Source of the DNA: Excoecaria cochinchinensis
Taxonomy: Eukaryota; Streptophyta; Magnoliopsida; Malpighiales; Euphorbiaceae
NCBI GenBank assembly: GCA_947683425.1
Contig: CANTUQ010000055.1
Span: forward strand, 2,530,001 to 2,594,000
DNA: 64,000 nucleotides
Direction of reading: 5' to 3'
The translations under genes and the position numbers were made by a program. How positions within the stretch are numbered: position 1 is the stretch's first letter; every line of letters begins with the position of its first letter. The notes under the pieces are model-generated. The model searched no databases. It worked only from the letters and a program-made list of their open reading frames with translations, and was not told the origin of the DNA. This document shows, piece after piece, positions 23,578 through 35,692 of this stretch.

Positions 23578-24983
23578 ATTCATCCTATCTTCATAAAATC
23601 TTTAAGCAGTTAAATATTAATATATTATGGCATTTAAACTCTCATTCACTCATCACGAGTCCTTTTCAATGTTGTAACGTATGCTATATTAAGGTTGCTA
23701 TATATATATATATATATACATTGTTCATGCTTATGAATATCCCGTTCAGACACATATAATTGGCCGCTTTCATCATGCCTCAAATAAAACTTCATAAAAA
23801 ATGTCTATACTTAAATTCCCAACTCAATAACCCTAACCTCAATACATTTGATCATGCAAAAAGCAAGCTTATTGTCACACCCCATTTATCCCCCTAGTTG
23901 AATGAGCCATATATGTATGTGCGTACATTTGCATAAGTTTTGTATCATAAGGGCATTTTGGTAATTTTGCATGTTTTAAGGGTTTTGCTAGCACGTGGGT
24001 GCATGCATGGTGCCTTGGTGTGAATTAATTGGGTTAGAGTTGTGTGTGTGCATGAGTACACCATAGTAGGATATGCACTAGTGGGTTATGGTTGTGTGTG
24101 TTGTGCATATAATTGTAGAGTATGTGTTAATTGGGAGAGTTTTGTGTGTGTGTGATGCACTTAGTTAGGGTGTGAGTGACCAAATCCCTCCACTAGGATC
24201 TTGACATGTGTCTAGGGTTAAGAAAAGAAAAGGAAAAGAAAGGAAAAGGGAAAATCAGATTTTTCCTCACTTGTGTTTCCCGTTCCTCTCGCCGCCCTTC
24301 TTCTTTTCTTCTTCCTTTCTTCTCCTCTTGGACCTTAGTTGAGATTCAAGAGTTCTAGTGGGGTTTGATCATCTCTTAGTAGTCATTGGTAAGTTTTATG
24401 TATTCATTTTTACTTTTGCTTAAGTTTCCATCTTCTTCTCTTCTCTTATTTTCGGAATTGGGTTTGAGGTTTGGATTTTGTTTTGTTTGCTTGTTCTTGG
24501 TTGGGTTCCTAGTTGAGCCTCCCCGGGATCCTAAAGGCAAGGAAGTTGCAGGATCAAGTGGAACTAAACACTAGGAGCTAAGGATTTTGAGGTTTGGGAA
24601 TTTCTTCCTTTTGATGTTCAAATGTTCATGTGTGTGTTCTTGATGGGTTCATGGAATTAGGTTGTTAGATGTTCTTTATTTTGATGTTTATGATATGGGT
24701 ATTTGCTTTGAAGTGTGATTCTTGCAAAAGTATGAGTTGATTATGGAATTTTAGAATTGATGTGGTTTAATGCATAAATGGGGTTTTTGATTGATTCATG
24801 AAATTGAATGTGTAAATTAATGCATTGGATGAAGTATATTGTGAATAATTGTTGTATTATGGTTGTTGATGTTATTGGATGGCTGGATTTGAGGTAAGGG
24901 ACCTTTGATTGAGTTTTGTGTGGTTTGGAGAGGAAATGGAAGAGGAAAATATGCAGAATTTCTGCAGATTTTCAAAGTCCCGA

Positions 24984-25330
24984 CGCTGTCGCGATCGCGA
25001 CAGAGAGTGGTAGTGGGAGCTTCGCTGTCGCGAGCACGCGACATCCGCCGCGAGCCCTCGACAGCCGAAGTGTTGTATACCCTCTGTCGCGACCGCGATA
25101 ACCGTCGCGATCGCGACAGAGAGTATTGTTGCCAAGTACTATCGCGAGCACGCGATCCGTCGCGAGATCGCGACAGCACCTTTCGTTCTCTGTCGCGATC
25201 GCGACACCTGTCGCGAGCGCGACAGAGCCTGGCCTTCCGTCCTCCTCGCGGTCTCGAAATCCATTGCGCGCGCGCAGCGAAGAGACTTTGGTCTCTGTCG
25301 CGAGTGCGACAGGCGTCGCGAGCGCGACAG
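24984..25330. repeat. Array of about ten TCGCGA-centred palindromes
   Basis: Units of the type CTGTCGCGATCGCGACAG recur about ten times, often in pairs separated by a few bases. Variation is mainly in the two central bases (AT, AG, AC) and by TCGCGA to TTGCGA or TCGCAA-type decay. The surrounding LTR is AT-rich, so this is a local CpG island. Apparent arginine/serine-rich ORFs here are translations of the repeat. Confidence 0.9.
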
Positions 25331-25541
25331 TCCCTTGTATGCTGAATGAGTTTTCTTTCTTCGCGTGTTCCTTGAACTTCAGTTTACTTTAGCAGTTATG
25401 AGATTTATGCTTGGTATTCTATAAATGATATGCAAGTGTAACCATGATATGATTATGCTCATTTGATGATGATGATTTTGGAAACTGTGAAATGGTTTGA
25501 ATGGTATATATATGACCTGCTAGAGTCTAGTCAGTGGATAG

Positions 25542-25555
25542 TTAGGCATGCCTAA
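25542..25555. promoter_or_regulatory. GCATGC-centred palindrome of the solo LTR
   Basis: TTAGGCATGCCTAA, a perfect palindrome preceded by GTGGATAG. Other LTRs carry ATAAGCATGCTTAT in the same context (37422-37435, 41393-41406, 51663-51676). Confidence 0.7.
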
Positions 25556-25979
25556 TAGAGTCTTTGCTGCAGCTTCTGTATTTCCGTTTGGACCCCGATC
25601 AGGTCCCCGTTTCGTTCCTCGCGAACTTTTGTATTGTGTTTGGATCTTGTTTAAGGTCCTTCTGGAAATGTTTATGACTGAAAAGTTAAAAATGGTTTTT
25701 TTTTCGTATTCGACTGGTACTCGTAAAGTACTTTCTGTTCACTCGTTATCCACTACCTTGAGTCAGCAGGGTTTTCAATGCTTAAAGTACTTGTATGAAT
25801 TGTTATATGAGCGAATATATGTTTATCCTTATGGATTCAATGATGAAAAGTACAATCTGTTATGAGAATACGATTATTGATATGAACCTTTCGGGTGAAT
25901 GGCTATATGTACTTGCGCATGTGAATTGCCTTGACGACCGTTGTGAATGGTTGTCTTTATGCTATGTGTGTTTTCCCCA

Positions 25980-25998
25980 CTAAGCGTTTATCGCTTAG
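25980..25998 (+). promoter_or_regulatory. Conserved LTR stem-loop, solo LTR
   Basis: CTAAGCG and CGCTTAG arms around TTTAT, preceded by CCCCA and followed by a second short stem CACGG...CCGTG just before the acceptor-like site. Confidence 0.75.
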
Positions 25999-28900
25999 CA
26001 CGGTGTTTACCCGTGCAAGTGCGGAAGGAGTCGCTTTTGGGAGAGTCGTCGCCATCAAAGCCAACACAGCAGGGTCTTAGAATAGGGCTTATTTTTGTAG
26101 CGTTATGATTCTTTTTGTATAGAACTCTCTTACTTTGGTTTTGTAACAGTTTCCGCTTATGTATATGTATTTTTGGGGTTTGTAATTATCTATTATTTCT
26201 CTCAGTTGATCAGAACAGTAATGTAATGCTTCTATTATATTAATGCATGATCAGCTTTCATGAATGGTTTTGTAAAGTTTTAAATTACCTGGTATTTTGT
26301 TATGTATGTTTATGAATCTGTGTATGTATGTTATGTATCTGCGTGGTGGCACCTTTACCCCTACGGCATCTCACTCCTCATCGGATGGGATCGTCTGAGT
26401 ATGGGTAAGGGGTGTTACACTTATCATGTGTAACCATACAAATTTCATGAATTCCTAAACAGTTAATGTGCATAAAAAATTTAGTATTTAATTCCTCATT
26501 TTCACATCAAGATTTATTTTATCCTTTATCTTATACTATGATTACCATCTTCACATAATCATATATACATGTACGTTATACAAATTGGAGGAAAAGTAAA
26601 TCATATGCATATTTTATGCCATCTTATCATGCCAATAGTTAAAAATATCATTTACCCGTATCGTTTGCTCAAGATAACATTTTTATGTAAAACTAACCTT
26701 TTATTTCTTAATCTGAAATGCTATCATGCATTTATTAATCTTTCAGTTAAATGTCTATTTATACTCCAGTTTTCCTAGCATAGACATTTAATTTGAATTT
26801 GCCTATTTGTTATTTAAATTCACTAATTTACCTATTTATACTTCTTCCTGTATGTTATTATCATTTTACTATTTTTTATTCTTAATTCCTTATTCATTAA
26901 TTATTTTATCATTTGACTTATACATTTATTTTTCGTTCACAAATTTACTTTCGAAATTACAGTTTTGGTCTTAGTAATTATCCGGTAGAAATCTCTGAGC
27001 CGTATACAAGGGATGTGGACCCCTCAGGTCCAATACACTTTAGAGTGTTCCTGAAGGACCACCCAACATTTCAATACATTTCATTGTACACTTTATCACT
27101 TTAACACTTTAACACTTTAACACTTTTACACTTTAGTATACCGTAATTGGCCTACTGATGCAAGTCGCAATGACTTACTACCGAGGTATCGTGTCCCTAT
27201 GGCTAGCCAACCATATATTGAACTAGATTTGACTACTAGACTACTAAGGGCAATAAACATTTATCTTTTATTTCCCATAAATACATAGTTTTATGTAACA
27301 TTTTCTGGCATCTCTATTCTTTATTCACATATATATCATAGTACACTTTGATACAACATATATCACTTCATAACCATATATTCATAACTACAATCATTTC
27401 TTACCATCACTTTGTACACCATGTATTATTCGATTATCTCATGATTTCACCCCACATTTATTTACTTTTATATGTTATAACTTTTAAGTCATCTCTTATT
27501 TATTTCTCACTTGATTTTGTTAACATTAATATGGTCATTGTTCTCATCACTATTAACATTATTCATACTATTCTAATGCTTAGAATTTCACATACAGTAC
27601 ATATAATCCATATGTATTTTATACATTTTCTTATTGTTAACGTTTGCCTAGTAATGACTTTTTTTTTATTATTAGTGTTATTCATATCACTACTATCACA
27701 CTTCTCACTCTTATTATCATTGTTTACATTATTCTTATTTTATGATTTCATACATAAAAAATACATATATATATATACATAATACACTTATATGAACTAT
27801 TCCTATACGTATTTATCTTATCTTGTATCGACATGCACGCAATTTTATTTCTTAATTTCATATAATATAACGTACACACACTTATCATATTTATACACTC
27901 ATAATCATCACCTAACTCCAGTTTCCATTTCTTGCTTCTATAGTGCATGCTATGCACATACACATCATATTTAATTACAATTACTTAGCATGTCATTCAC
28001 ATAATACATTAAAGTCTTTTCTTACTTTATTTGAAGTTACTACACTCATTCTTTCAGTTAAATAGTCCATATGCTTTTATATTGTTCCTTACTCGAATTA
28101 TTATGACACTAAATTAAATAAAACTTTAGATCACTTAATTACTTATATTTCCCTATTTGTAGCATAATTATCCCTTATACATGCATAACATGCATCCTTT
28201 ATTTCTTGTCCATTCGTCTATACCAGAACAATATTGTATTATTATTTTTTTCTTGTAAATTATTTAGTTCCATAATATTCATTATTTATTTCTTCTTTAA
28301 TTGTATCTTCACTTCGTTTAAAACATATATTCTAAACTTATTTTAAAATTTCATTGATATATAATCAAAGAATCATAATTCCAACCAAATGATCCAATCT
28401 ATATTTCAAGTCTTTATGCCTAACTTCAATTAACCTCAATGTTTCTTTATACACATGCGTTAACACTCACATAATAATTCATCAAATTAGTTCATGTATT
28501 AGTTTTAAAATATAAACATATAAATGTATAAATCTTACCTAAATATAATATCAACTTTGCAACATAACACACTTGGCATTTTTCATTCAAACTTGTGCCT
28601 CGTTCTTATTTTTATTAGTTCTATGTCCAAACTCATTTCTCATAACCAAGTTTTTTGTTTCATAGTACTGTTCTCATGAATTCTTCCTAACCTAAACTTG
28701 AATCTACATAACTCCCATCATTTACATGCCAATAGTTCATTTAATTCAATGTAAATCTAACCAATTCATCAGGCTACACAACCAATTCACCCATTTAATT
28801 TTACAAACCACAATACACGCAAACTTTATTTAACAAACATCCCTAACAAGTAAAATTTTATAAAAAAATCGTAAGGAAAAGCAATTTTTGTAGCCACATA

Positions 28901-29586
28901 CCATATTATTGTGATTTTTGACACAAGTCCTGGCTTATTTTTGCCTGTCCCTTCAATGAAGCTTTGTTGAAGTCTTGCTAAAGAAATACCGCCATCACCA
29001 AAGGGCAGCTCAAGGCGTTAGGGCTCTTTTTTCGGTCATTATGTGCTATAACTCCCCGTCGTATGGCAAAAATTGCTGCCGAAAGTCTCGATTCTCCCCA
29101 TCTCCGATCTCTTTTTTCGTCATCTGGGGAAGGCTGATCGGTAATGAAAAGTTCGCCTGGTCGCTAGGAGTTGAGCAGTACTATTTGAGCTGCCAACGGA
29201 CGCCGGAGTTGGCCAAAATGGGGAAAAGTGTGTAACACCCTGATTGGTACCCTAGTTATAACACCCCAACATCCCTCGGAAGGAATACCGAGATGTCACA
29301 CACGCAAAACACATACACTTATGCAAAAACAACTAAAGCGGAAGCATCTCAAATTAAAACATAAACTTGTATTGCTAAACTTAAAGTATACATATACAAA
29401 ATCATTACATATCATATATAAGAATTTCAAGCCTTCCCTTACATATACAAAACACTATACAAGGGTCCTATACAAAAAGTATACTAAACATTACCAAAAG
29501 AAACTCTTCAACTCCTACTGGCCAACAGATGGGGACTCTCACTTAGAAAGGAGCCTGCAACCCTACACGGAAACAAAACATCCGTG

Positions 29587-29604
29587 CTAAGCGATAACGC
29601 TTAG
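29587..29604 (-). promoter_or_regulatory. Conserved LTR stem-loop, D 3' LTR
   Basis: Minus strand CTAAGCGTTATCGCTTAG, a perfect 7-bp stem with TTAT loop, in the context CCCCA...CACGGATGTTTTG and a downstream CCGTG. Confidence 0.75.
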
Positions 29605-29916
29605 TGGGGATGAACAGAAGCAAAGGACTTCCAAAGAAGTCACAACAAATACAATATACATGCATATAAAACATGGGTACTTGCGTCAAAATTCAGAAGC
29701 TTATCATAAAAAATATAGCATAAGCATGACAATAACTTACTCAAAGTCAAAGCAGATACCGAATCAATAACAATTGCTAATATTCAGAAGTAACAGAACA
29801 ATAACTGATACAAATTCTCTTAATTCTCACACATACAATACAAATATAGCCTGAGCTCATGATGATGGTGGAAATGGGTAACAGAATACTGATGAGCAAT
29901 ATCAGAAGATCGAAGT

Positions 29917-30005
29917 TTGGGTTTTCAGAAGACCGGAGTCTAAAAGCTTTAATACAAAAGATCGAAGTCTAAATTTTTAGAAGACCGAAGTCTAAAACTG
30001 AAGCC
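29917..30005. repeat. Short tandem iterations in D LTR
   Basis: Four imperfect copies of a unit containing AGAAGACCGAAGTCTAAA. The 5' LTR of D has the equivalent at about 51520-51615. Confidence 0.7.
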
Positions 30006-31639
30006 ATACAGGTCGACACGAACAGCTGTAAAAATCTGGCCCTTAATAAGAATGCTTATCTATCCACTACCTTGACCAATCAGGCTTAACATATCAACTA
30101 TACACATGAACTCAACATCTAAGTATCCATCCATATTTACATGTCAAATCACTTAGAATAAACTGAATAAATACATATCTTCATTATACATGTACAAATA
30201 TACACCAATGCAATGACACACAAAAATAAGCACAAAAGACTCAAGGTTATAAATTTGCCCAATGTCGCGCTTGCGATAGAACAAAAACCTCGCAGTTGTC
30301 CTGCATGCAGACCTTATCGCTCTCGTGACAAAATACCAAAATGGCTTCTGTTGTGCTCACGACAATGTTCATGCTCGAGACCAAGCTCCGCGTCGCTCGG
30401 CCATGTGCGAGAGAGCTCGGCAAGGTTGGTGATGCTTGGCAGGCAAACCTCTCCAAGCGTATTCTGTCGCACTCGCGATAGAACAAAACTATGTGTTCCA
30501 AAACTCATATATCACATACTTTCACATGCATACTCACTCTTCATCCAATAACACTCATAAGCATACTTTCTAAGACTTATCATACAATATGCCAATAACA
30601 CTTCAAGGCCCTAAATCTATAATTAATGTATAATTATATACCGAATCCAAGCAAGAAACATGAACAACCCATCATGAACACATGCCTCTCAAATACACTA
30701 CTAAGCATGCACATAACGACCATGCTCTAAAATAGGGTCTAAGATCATTAATATTCAAACTAATAACACATGTATATACATAATTCTAACTCATAACACA
30801 ACATGCATACAATATACACAAATCAAATACACATGCAAAAACTACAGGGCTCACGATCCTAACCTCAAGGAGTAGTTAAACCACCTCCAACTCAGACCTT
30901 GTCCTTGCCCTTTTCCCTTCTTCTAGCCTCAGCTTCTTGCAATATCCAAATCAAAACAAACTCTTAATCCAATTTCAACCAACCAAACCCAAAGAAAGGG
31001 GGTAGAAACAAAAACACAAATCAAAAACACTTACCTCTTAACTTTAATCCTTATCAATACTCTTCAAATAATCAAATTCAAATAACAGAAATCAATCAAG
31101 CCAAACAAACAAGGAGAGAAGAAATGAAGGGAAGAAACCGTGAGAGAGAGAGAGAGAGAGAGAGGAAAGAAAGAAGAAATCTGCATGCAAATCAATTGAG
31201 GACAGAAATTCCCACTACCAAGCTTATATTGCATGTCCAAGTCCATGTGGCATCACTACAATAAGTCACATGTCAAGCACAACCTTAAGTCCCACTCACA
31301 TGCAAAGTTTCCTCTTAAGTCCATGGCAAATGTCTCTCTAATTCCCTCTAATCCACTTCTCCTTCAACCAACTTATAATTCTTTCAATTACATCCTTAAT
31401 GCCACTTAATCTTATACAAATACAGAAATTAACACAACTAATTCTAATAGGGTACGAATCAGGTTGTTTCAATTCTCTCCTCAATAAATTTCGTCCTCAA
31501 AATTTTACCCCGATAACAATACACTACTATATCAGAACTCATACCAGTCAAACTCAACAAATAGAAACTTGCCAGAAGGCCCGCTTGCTCATCTTCTTTT
31601 TCTCTAATCATGGCGTAACACCGAGCTGGACCACCCGAA

Positions 31640-32738
31640 GGTATCGATTTCTAAACCGTCTCTGATGGCGCTTGCATTGACTGTCCTCTGCGTCTTCCTC
31701 TTCTAATAGATCCAGTCACTCTCATATTTCCCTTATTTTATGGATGAACTGAATCTTCCATCAAATCTGGGGAATTGGCGAGCATGTGCTCCAGCTGCCA
31801 CATCTAAAACACACTCCAGTGAGTTTCCTACAAGTGCCCCAATGGAACCTCTCACAGTGCTCACACTTGGGCACTGTACTTCCCTTACTTGATGGTGCCA
31901 AAACACTACCCTTCGATGCCGGCTCACGACCTGATCCTCGGGTAACCAGCCCAATAGCAACTTCTCGAGACTTCTTAACACTTGGCACACCACTATCAAT
32001 TGCTTTTCTCTTATGTTCCTTACGCTGTTTAATCGCCTCAGACTCTTCCAATTTCATCGCTGTCGAAACCAATTGGTAGTAACTTACCAAATACATGATA
32101 GCCATAGCTGAAAGTGGACCTCTAATGCTCTCTCTTAACCCATCTTGAAACTGGTGACACTTGAATTCCTCGGTTAACAACAAATCCGGTACATACTTAC
32201 ATAACCTACTGAATTCCTTCTCATATTCACTTACTGACAAACCCTTCTGCCTCAAACTTACGAATTCTTTCCACTTCGCTTCTCGGTATGCCTTAGTCAC
32301 ATACCTCTTCTCAAACTCTTGCACAAAATAATCCCATGTCATCTCTATAGGTCACTGGGGGTTCCTTAACACCAGCTTCCACTAGTCATATGCCGGACCT
32401 TACAATAGAGACACTGCACAATTAACCCTCTATTCCAAAGGACAATTTATCTCTTGTAGAATTTTGCTAGTCTTCTCAAACCAATACTCAGCTGAATCCG
32501 ACTGATCCAAAGTCGTACCACTAAATTCCTCTGCCCCTCTCCTTCTAATCAAATCAGTTAGGGCCTTAGGGGCAGTCAACCTCTCAATCAGATGCACTAA
32601 CCCTTGTACCAATGCTGGCTCACCTTAAACAGCACCCAACCCTTCAGTTCTAGGTCTCTCTGGTGCAGGACTCATAGGATTAACATTACCCGCTGTCTCA
32701 CCTATCTCTTCACTTGGATCGGACTCCAGCTACACTCT
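31640..32738 (-). pseudogene. Element D Gag (no pol follows)
   Basis: The position matching the F gag start ATGGAGTCC reads CTGGAGTCC here (codon at 32736-32738, minus), so the start codon is lost. The body has LIERLTAPKALTDLI and RRRGAEEFSGT, then MTWDYFVQEFEKRYVTKAY, SVSEYEKEFSRLCKYVPD and the knuckle CEHCERFHWGTCRKL...CFRCG, followed by a frameshift near 31785. Longest open piece: 31761-32342. Stops occur near 32612-32740 and 32343-32430. Residues and spacing are very close to the F gag, so D and F belong to related gag-only families. Function would be to package the element's own RNA; pol must come from elsewhere. Confidence 0.85.
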
Positions 32739-32826
32739 CTAAATAAGATAACATCTGCATTAGGCCATGACTCTAGACAAACTCACACGCATCTAAACAC
32801 CTTATAGACAAGAACCATTTACTTAA

Positions 32827-32838
32827 ACTCTGATACCA
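32827..32838 (-). other. Primer binding site of element D
   Basis: Minus strand TGGTATCAGAGT, initiator tRNA-Met complement with one terminal difference, beside the LTR end at 32844. Confidence 0.8.
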
Positions 32839-34914
32839 CAACTTGTAACACCCCAACATCCCTCGAAAGGAATATCGGGATGTCACACATGCAATGTAGT
32901 GGCCTAAATACTGGTCTAGAAGTTTTAGTGCATGATTATAGTGTCTTTATGATGATCGCAGTGTTGAATAGTACAATAAGTGATGTTAACAGTAGTGAAG
33001 TTCAGTGTTAAGTGTACTTGAAGTATAGCAATCCCAAGATGGGTGACCTCGGGGTAGCTATACAGCAAACCCGGCTATTGTTTTTCAGAAAAATTATTAT
33101 TTTGCAAAATTGAAATTGGCCTCTAGTTCGGTTCAAATTAAGCCGGGGTTTGACTGAAATTTGACTAAATTTTTAAAAATAATTATTAAGCTTTAAAGGA
33201 TGTAGTGTGGAAAGCGTAAAGGCATAAATTAATTTTCTGTAATTTTTGACAGCTTTAGAATTGGATTTTATCGTAGAATAAAAAGTGGTTGAATTGGACC
33301 GATTTAAGTGAACTGGGCCCCAAATGGACTCCGATCGAGCTAAAAATTTACAGGGAGGCTATTTCTAATGTTTTAAAAATGAAGGAATTGGTTAGAAGTG
33401 AAAATAAGTTGGACAACATATAGATGCGTTGAAATAGTTGAAATGAACCGAAAAACTAAAATTTTGGTTCAAAACGGTCGGACCACTTTGATTTGACCGA
33501 TTCAGTTCAAATATGGACTATATAAGGGAGACAACGGCTAGACTTCTCTAGAGAAATCAGCCACTCCACCGCCTCTTCTTCCTCTCTCAAGGCCAAATTC
33601 TTTCTCTCATTTCTTCCTCCATTTTTCTTCATCTCTCAACCAATCTCTCCCTAAATTTCAACCTCGCATACAAAGTTAAGCTCCTCTACAATGTAGAAGT
33701 AAAATTTGGAGTTCATTTAAAGCATTAGAAGTGGGAAAATCTAACAAGGTATAGGTCAAGATTTGAGGTAAGAGATTTAGGCATTTTTAATTAGGTTTAT
33801 TGGTTCTTATGGGGATTTTCAAGGGTGCAGATTATGATTACGAAGTTAATTTGTTAAAAAGAAGAAGAGATTTGATGATATATGGATGTTTATATTCGGC
33901 CATGGTAGGAACTCAAGGAGAGGAGGAGATTTTTCAAGCCAAAGGGAAAGAAAAGCAAGCTTAAAGAGGTATAGAGCAAGATTTTGAGGTTTGTGGTTAC
34001 TCAATCCATCTATTCTCATTGATTTATGTTGAATATTAGGTTATGTCTAAGTGTGGGTATAAGATAATGACTTGATTAATTAAATATAACTTGATATTCA
34101 TGATTAGTGGACTTAAATTAGTGTAAAAACATGCTTAGATTAGATTAAAATGAATTGGTATGAAATCCCTAATAGTGGCCGAATGGTAACTTAAAGAAAT
34201 TATAGTGCTTAAATGGGTTTTGTGGCTTATAAAAGATGGTTATAATATGTATAATTTGTGTAAAGCATGATGGAATGATTGAAAGATTAAAAAGGAAACA
34301 TAATGAATTTGTAAAGGTTTGGCCGAATGGAATGTTAAGGGTATAAATGAGAAATGTTTGGAAATATGGCATGTAATTGGTATTTATGGCATGCTTAACA
34401 TGTAATCTAGACAATAGAGTGGTTAAATGGAATTAAAGTGAACTACACAAAAACTTAACACCTTGGCCGAATGGCATTCATGGTATGAGTAATGTGTATT
34501 TTGATGGTTTATCACTTTTAATGGCATATAATGACTAATTGATGATAAATAAGAGTGTATGCAATATTATAAGTGAATATGAAATGTATATCGAAATATA
34601 CATATTGACATAATGTGATATTTATGTAAATTTTAATTATATATTACCCTTAGTAGTTGTCTGGTAGTGAAATCTAGTCCAGGATATAATTGGCTAGCCA
34701 TTGGGATTCCACACCGCAGTACGAGTCATAATGACTCGGTTTTAATAGGCAAATGATGGTCTGTCACAGTGTACAGTGTATTGAAATGATCAGTGTAGTA
34801 TAGTGCAATGAGGAGTGGTCCTATTGGGGGTCATTCCATAGTGTAGTGGATCTGTGGGATCCACGTCCCGCATATCCTGTCAGTAGATTTTATACCGAGT
34901 CTATACTAGGGGCA

Positions 34915-35560
34915 TTGTGGTAATTAAGTGATAAAAATGGTTAAAATAGTAATAAATGTGAAAATGAGTGAAAGCGGGACTAAAATGGAACAAGAAGAAA
35001 GTTTAGGGGTAAAAAGTGGTATAATTAGATAAAAAGTGTAAAAGTAAGGGTAATTTGGTAATTATGGTAAATTATGAGGTTAAAATGGTAATTTAGTGTA
35101 AAAGTGATAAATTAAGGACTTTGTAAAAGTGATAAATTAAGGACTTAAATGTAATTTGGTGAAATTGTAAGGCTAAAAGTGGAATTTAAGTGCAAAAAGG
35201 GTAAATTGGTAATTAAAGGTAATTAAGAAAAGTAAAGGTGGAAAATAAGTATAAATAAGGTTAAGAGTGTAAATAAAGAATAACTATGGGTTAAATCGTA
35301 ATTATATGTAAAAAGAGGACATAAATGGAATTAAGGTAAAAGAAGGGACATGGATGGTATTATGGTAAAAGTGGGGACATAGATGTAATTAATAGAAAAG
35401 TTAAGGGTAAGATTGGAAACCAAGGAAAACAAATTAGGGCAAAGTGTATATTAGTAGAATAATAAATTTAATAAAAGGATTAAAATGTAATTAGCGTATA
35501 ATAAGGTTTAATGCCTAATTATGTGGTTAATTTAGTTGGTTAATTGAATAAATAAGAATA
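34915..35560 (+). repeat. C-depleted, GGTAA-iterated region of the E LTR
   Basis: About 650 bases with hardly any C on the plus strand, built of loosely repeated GGTAATTAAG and GGTAAAAGTG words. The equivalent in the 3' LTR is about 49620-50270. No coding potential. Confidence 0.75.
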
Positions 35561-35638
35561 AAATAATTAATAGAATTTAATAGTAAAATTCTTAGAATAA
35601 TTAATTAGTTGTGAAAATTTATGTATTTGTAACCATCA

Positions 35639-35658
35639 CTGGGCATATTAATGCTCAG
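35639..35658 (+). promoter_or_regulatory. Stem-loop of the E family, 5' LTR
   Basis: CTGGGCATATTAATGCTCAG: an 8-bp stem with one G-U pair and an ATTA loop, preceded by CA and followed by CAC and the acceptor-like site, as in the CTAAGCG families. The arms differ from CTAAGCG/CGCTTAG but still pair. Confidence 0.65.
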
Positions 35659-35692
35659 CACATAATTTGTTTTGACTGCGTGTAGGTATGCC

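Larger units (their letters stand above)
13381..23582. repeat. Target-site duplication ATTCA around element C
   Basis: ATTCA occurs at 13381-13385 and again at 23578-23582. The uninterrupted sequence is seen in the left B LTR at 7566-7590 (ATTCATGCTATCTTCAT), confirming the empty site. Confidence 0.85.
23873..26419 (+). mobile_element. Solo LTR, 2.5 kb, Tekay-like chromovirus family
   Basis: TGTCACACCCC at the left and GGGGTGTTACA at the right are bounded by a 5-bp duplication, with no interior, so it arose by LTR-LTR recombination. It shows the full LTR layout on the plus strand: a pyrimidine-rich tract, a donor-like GGTAAGT at 24389, an array of CpG palindromes at 24984-25330, TTAGGCATGCCTAA at 25542-25555, the stem-loop at 25980-25998 and an acceptor-like CCGTGCAAG ending at 26019. 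The last 1.1 kb is the same sequence as the arms of the 20536-22858 palindrome. Confidence 0.9.
23868..26424. repeat. Target-site duplication CTTAT of the solo LTR
   Basis: CTTAT lies at 23868-23872 and 26420-26424. The unoccupied site AAGCTTATCATG is seen at 7848-7859 in the left B LTR. Confidence 0.9.
6813..29230 (-). mobile_element. Element B: large non-coding LTR retrotransposon (LARD-like), minus strand, interrupted
   Basis: Two long homologous segments, 6813-11113 and the composite 12643-13385 + 23578-23872 + 26420-29230, flank a 1.1-kb interior without coding sequence. Read on the minus strand, the interior begins with a primer-site-like sequence and ends with the conserved AATTTTGAGGACAAAATTTT stretch that precedes the 3' LTR in chromoviruses. 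LTRs over 4 kb with an empty interior fit the class called large retrotransposon derivatives. Parts of the LTR resemble the reverse complement of the element E LTR (for example the segment around 8430-8480 against E near 34850), so B is probably a distant relative of E. The outer right boundary lies beyond element G and is not seen. Confidence 0.7.
12258..29230 (-). repeat. Right (5') LTR of element B, split by nested insertions
   Basis: The LTR end is at 12258 (TGTAACACC on the plus strand). Segments of this LTR are 12258-13385, 23578-23872 and 26420-29230. They are separated by element C and by the solo LTR, each with target-site duplications. Element G interrupts it at 29231; the part equivalent to 10646-11113 of the left LTR is not present in the window. 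Confidence 0.7.
29257..31471 (-). repeat. 3' LTR of element D
   Basis: 2.2 kb, minus strand. It contains the stem-loop (29587-29604), AGAAGACCGAAGTCTAAA iterations (about 29920-30000), degenerate TCGCGA units (30262-30482), and an (AG)n run at 31141-31163. It is longer than the 5' LTR because the latter lacks a segment equivalent to about 30420-30690. Confidence 0.85.

Noticed and set aside
24984..25330. CGCG-box (CAMTA) sites as explanation of the TCGCGA units.
   Set aside because: The units are TCGCGA or GCGCGA, and the flanking bases do not fit the VCGCGB consensus on either strand.
24817..25392. Overlapping ORFs rich in Arg, Ser and Asp suggesting an SR-like protein.
   Set aside because: They are translations of the TCGCGA repeat in several frames on both strands; no domain and no consistent frame.
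27348..27782. A 144-codon hydrophobic ORF that might be a membrane protein.
   Set aside because: Lies in the AT-rich B LTR, and the matching part of the left LTR (about 8740-9170) has no corresponding long open frame.
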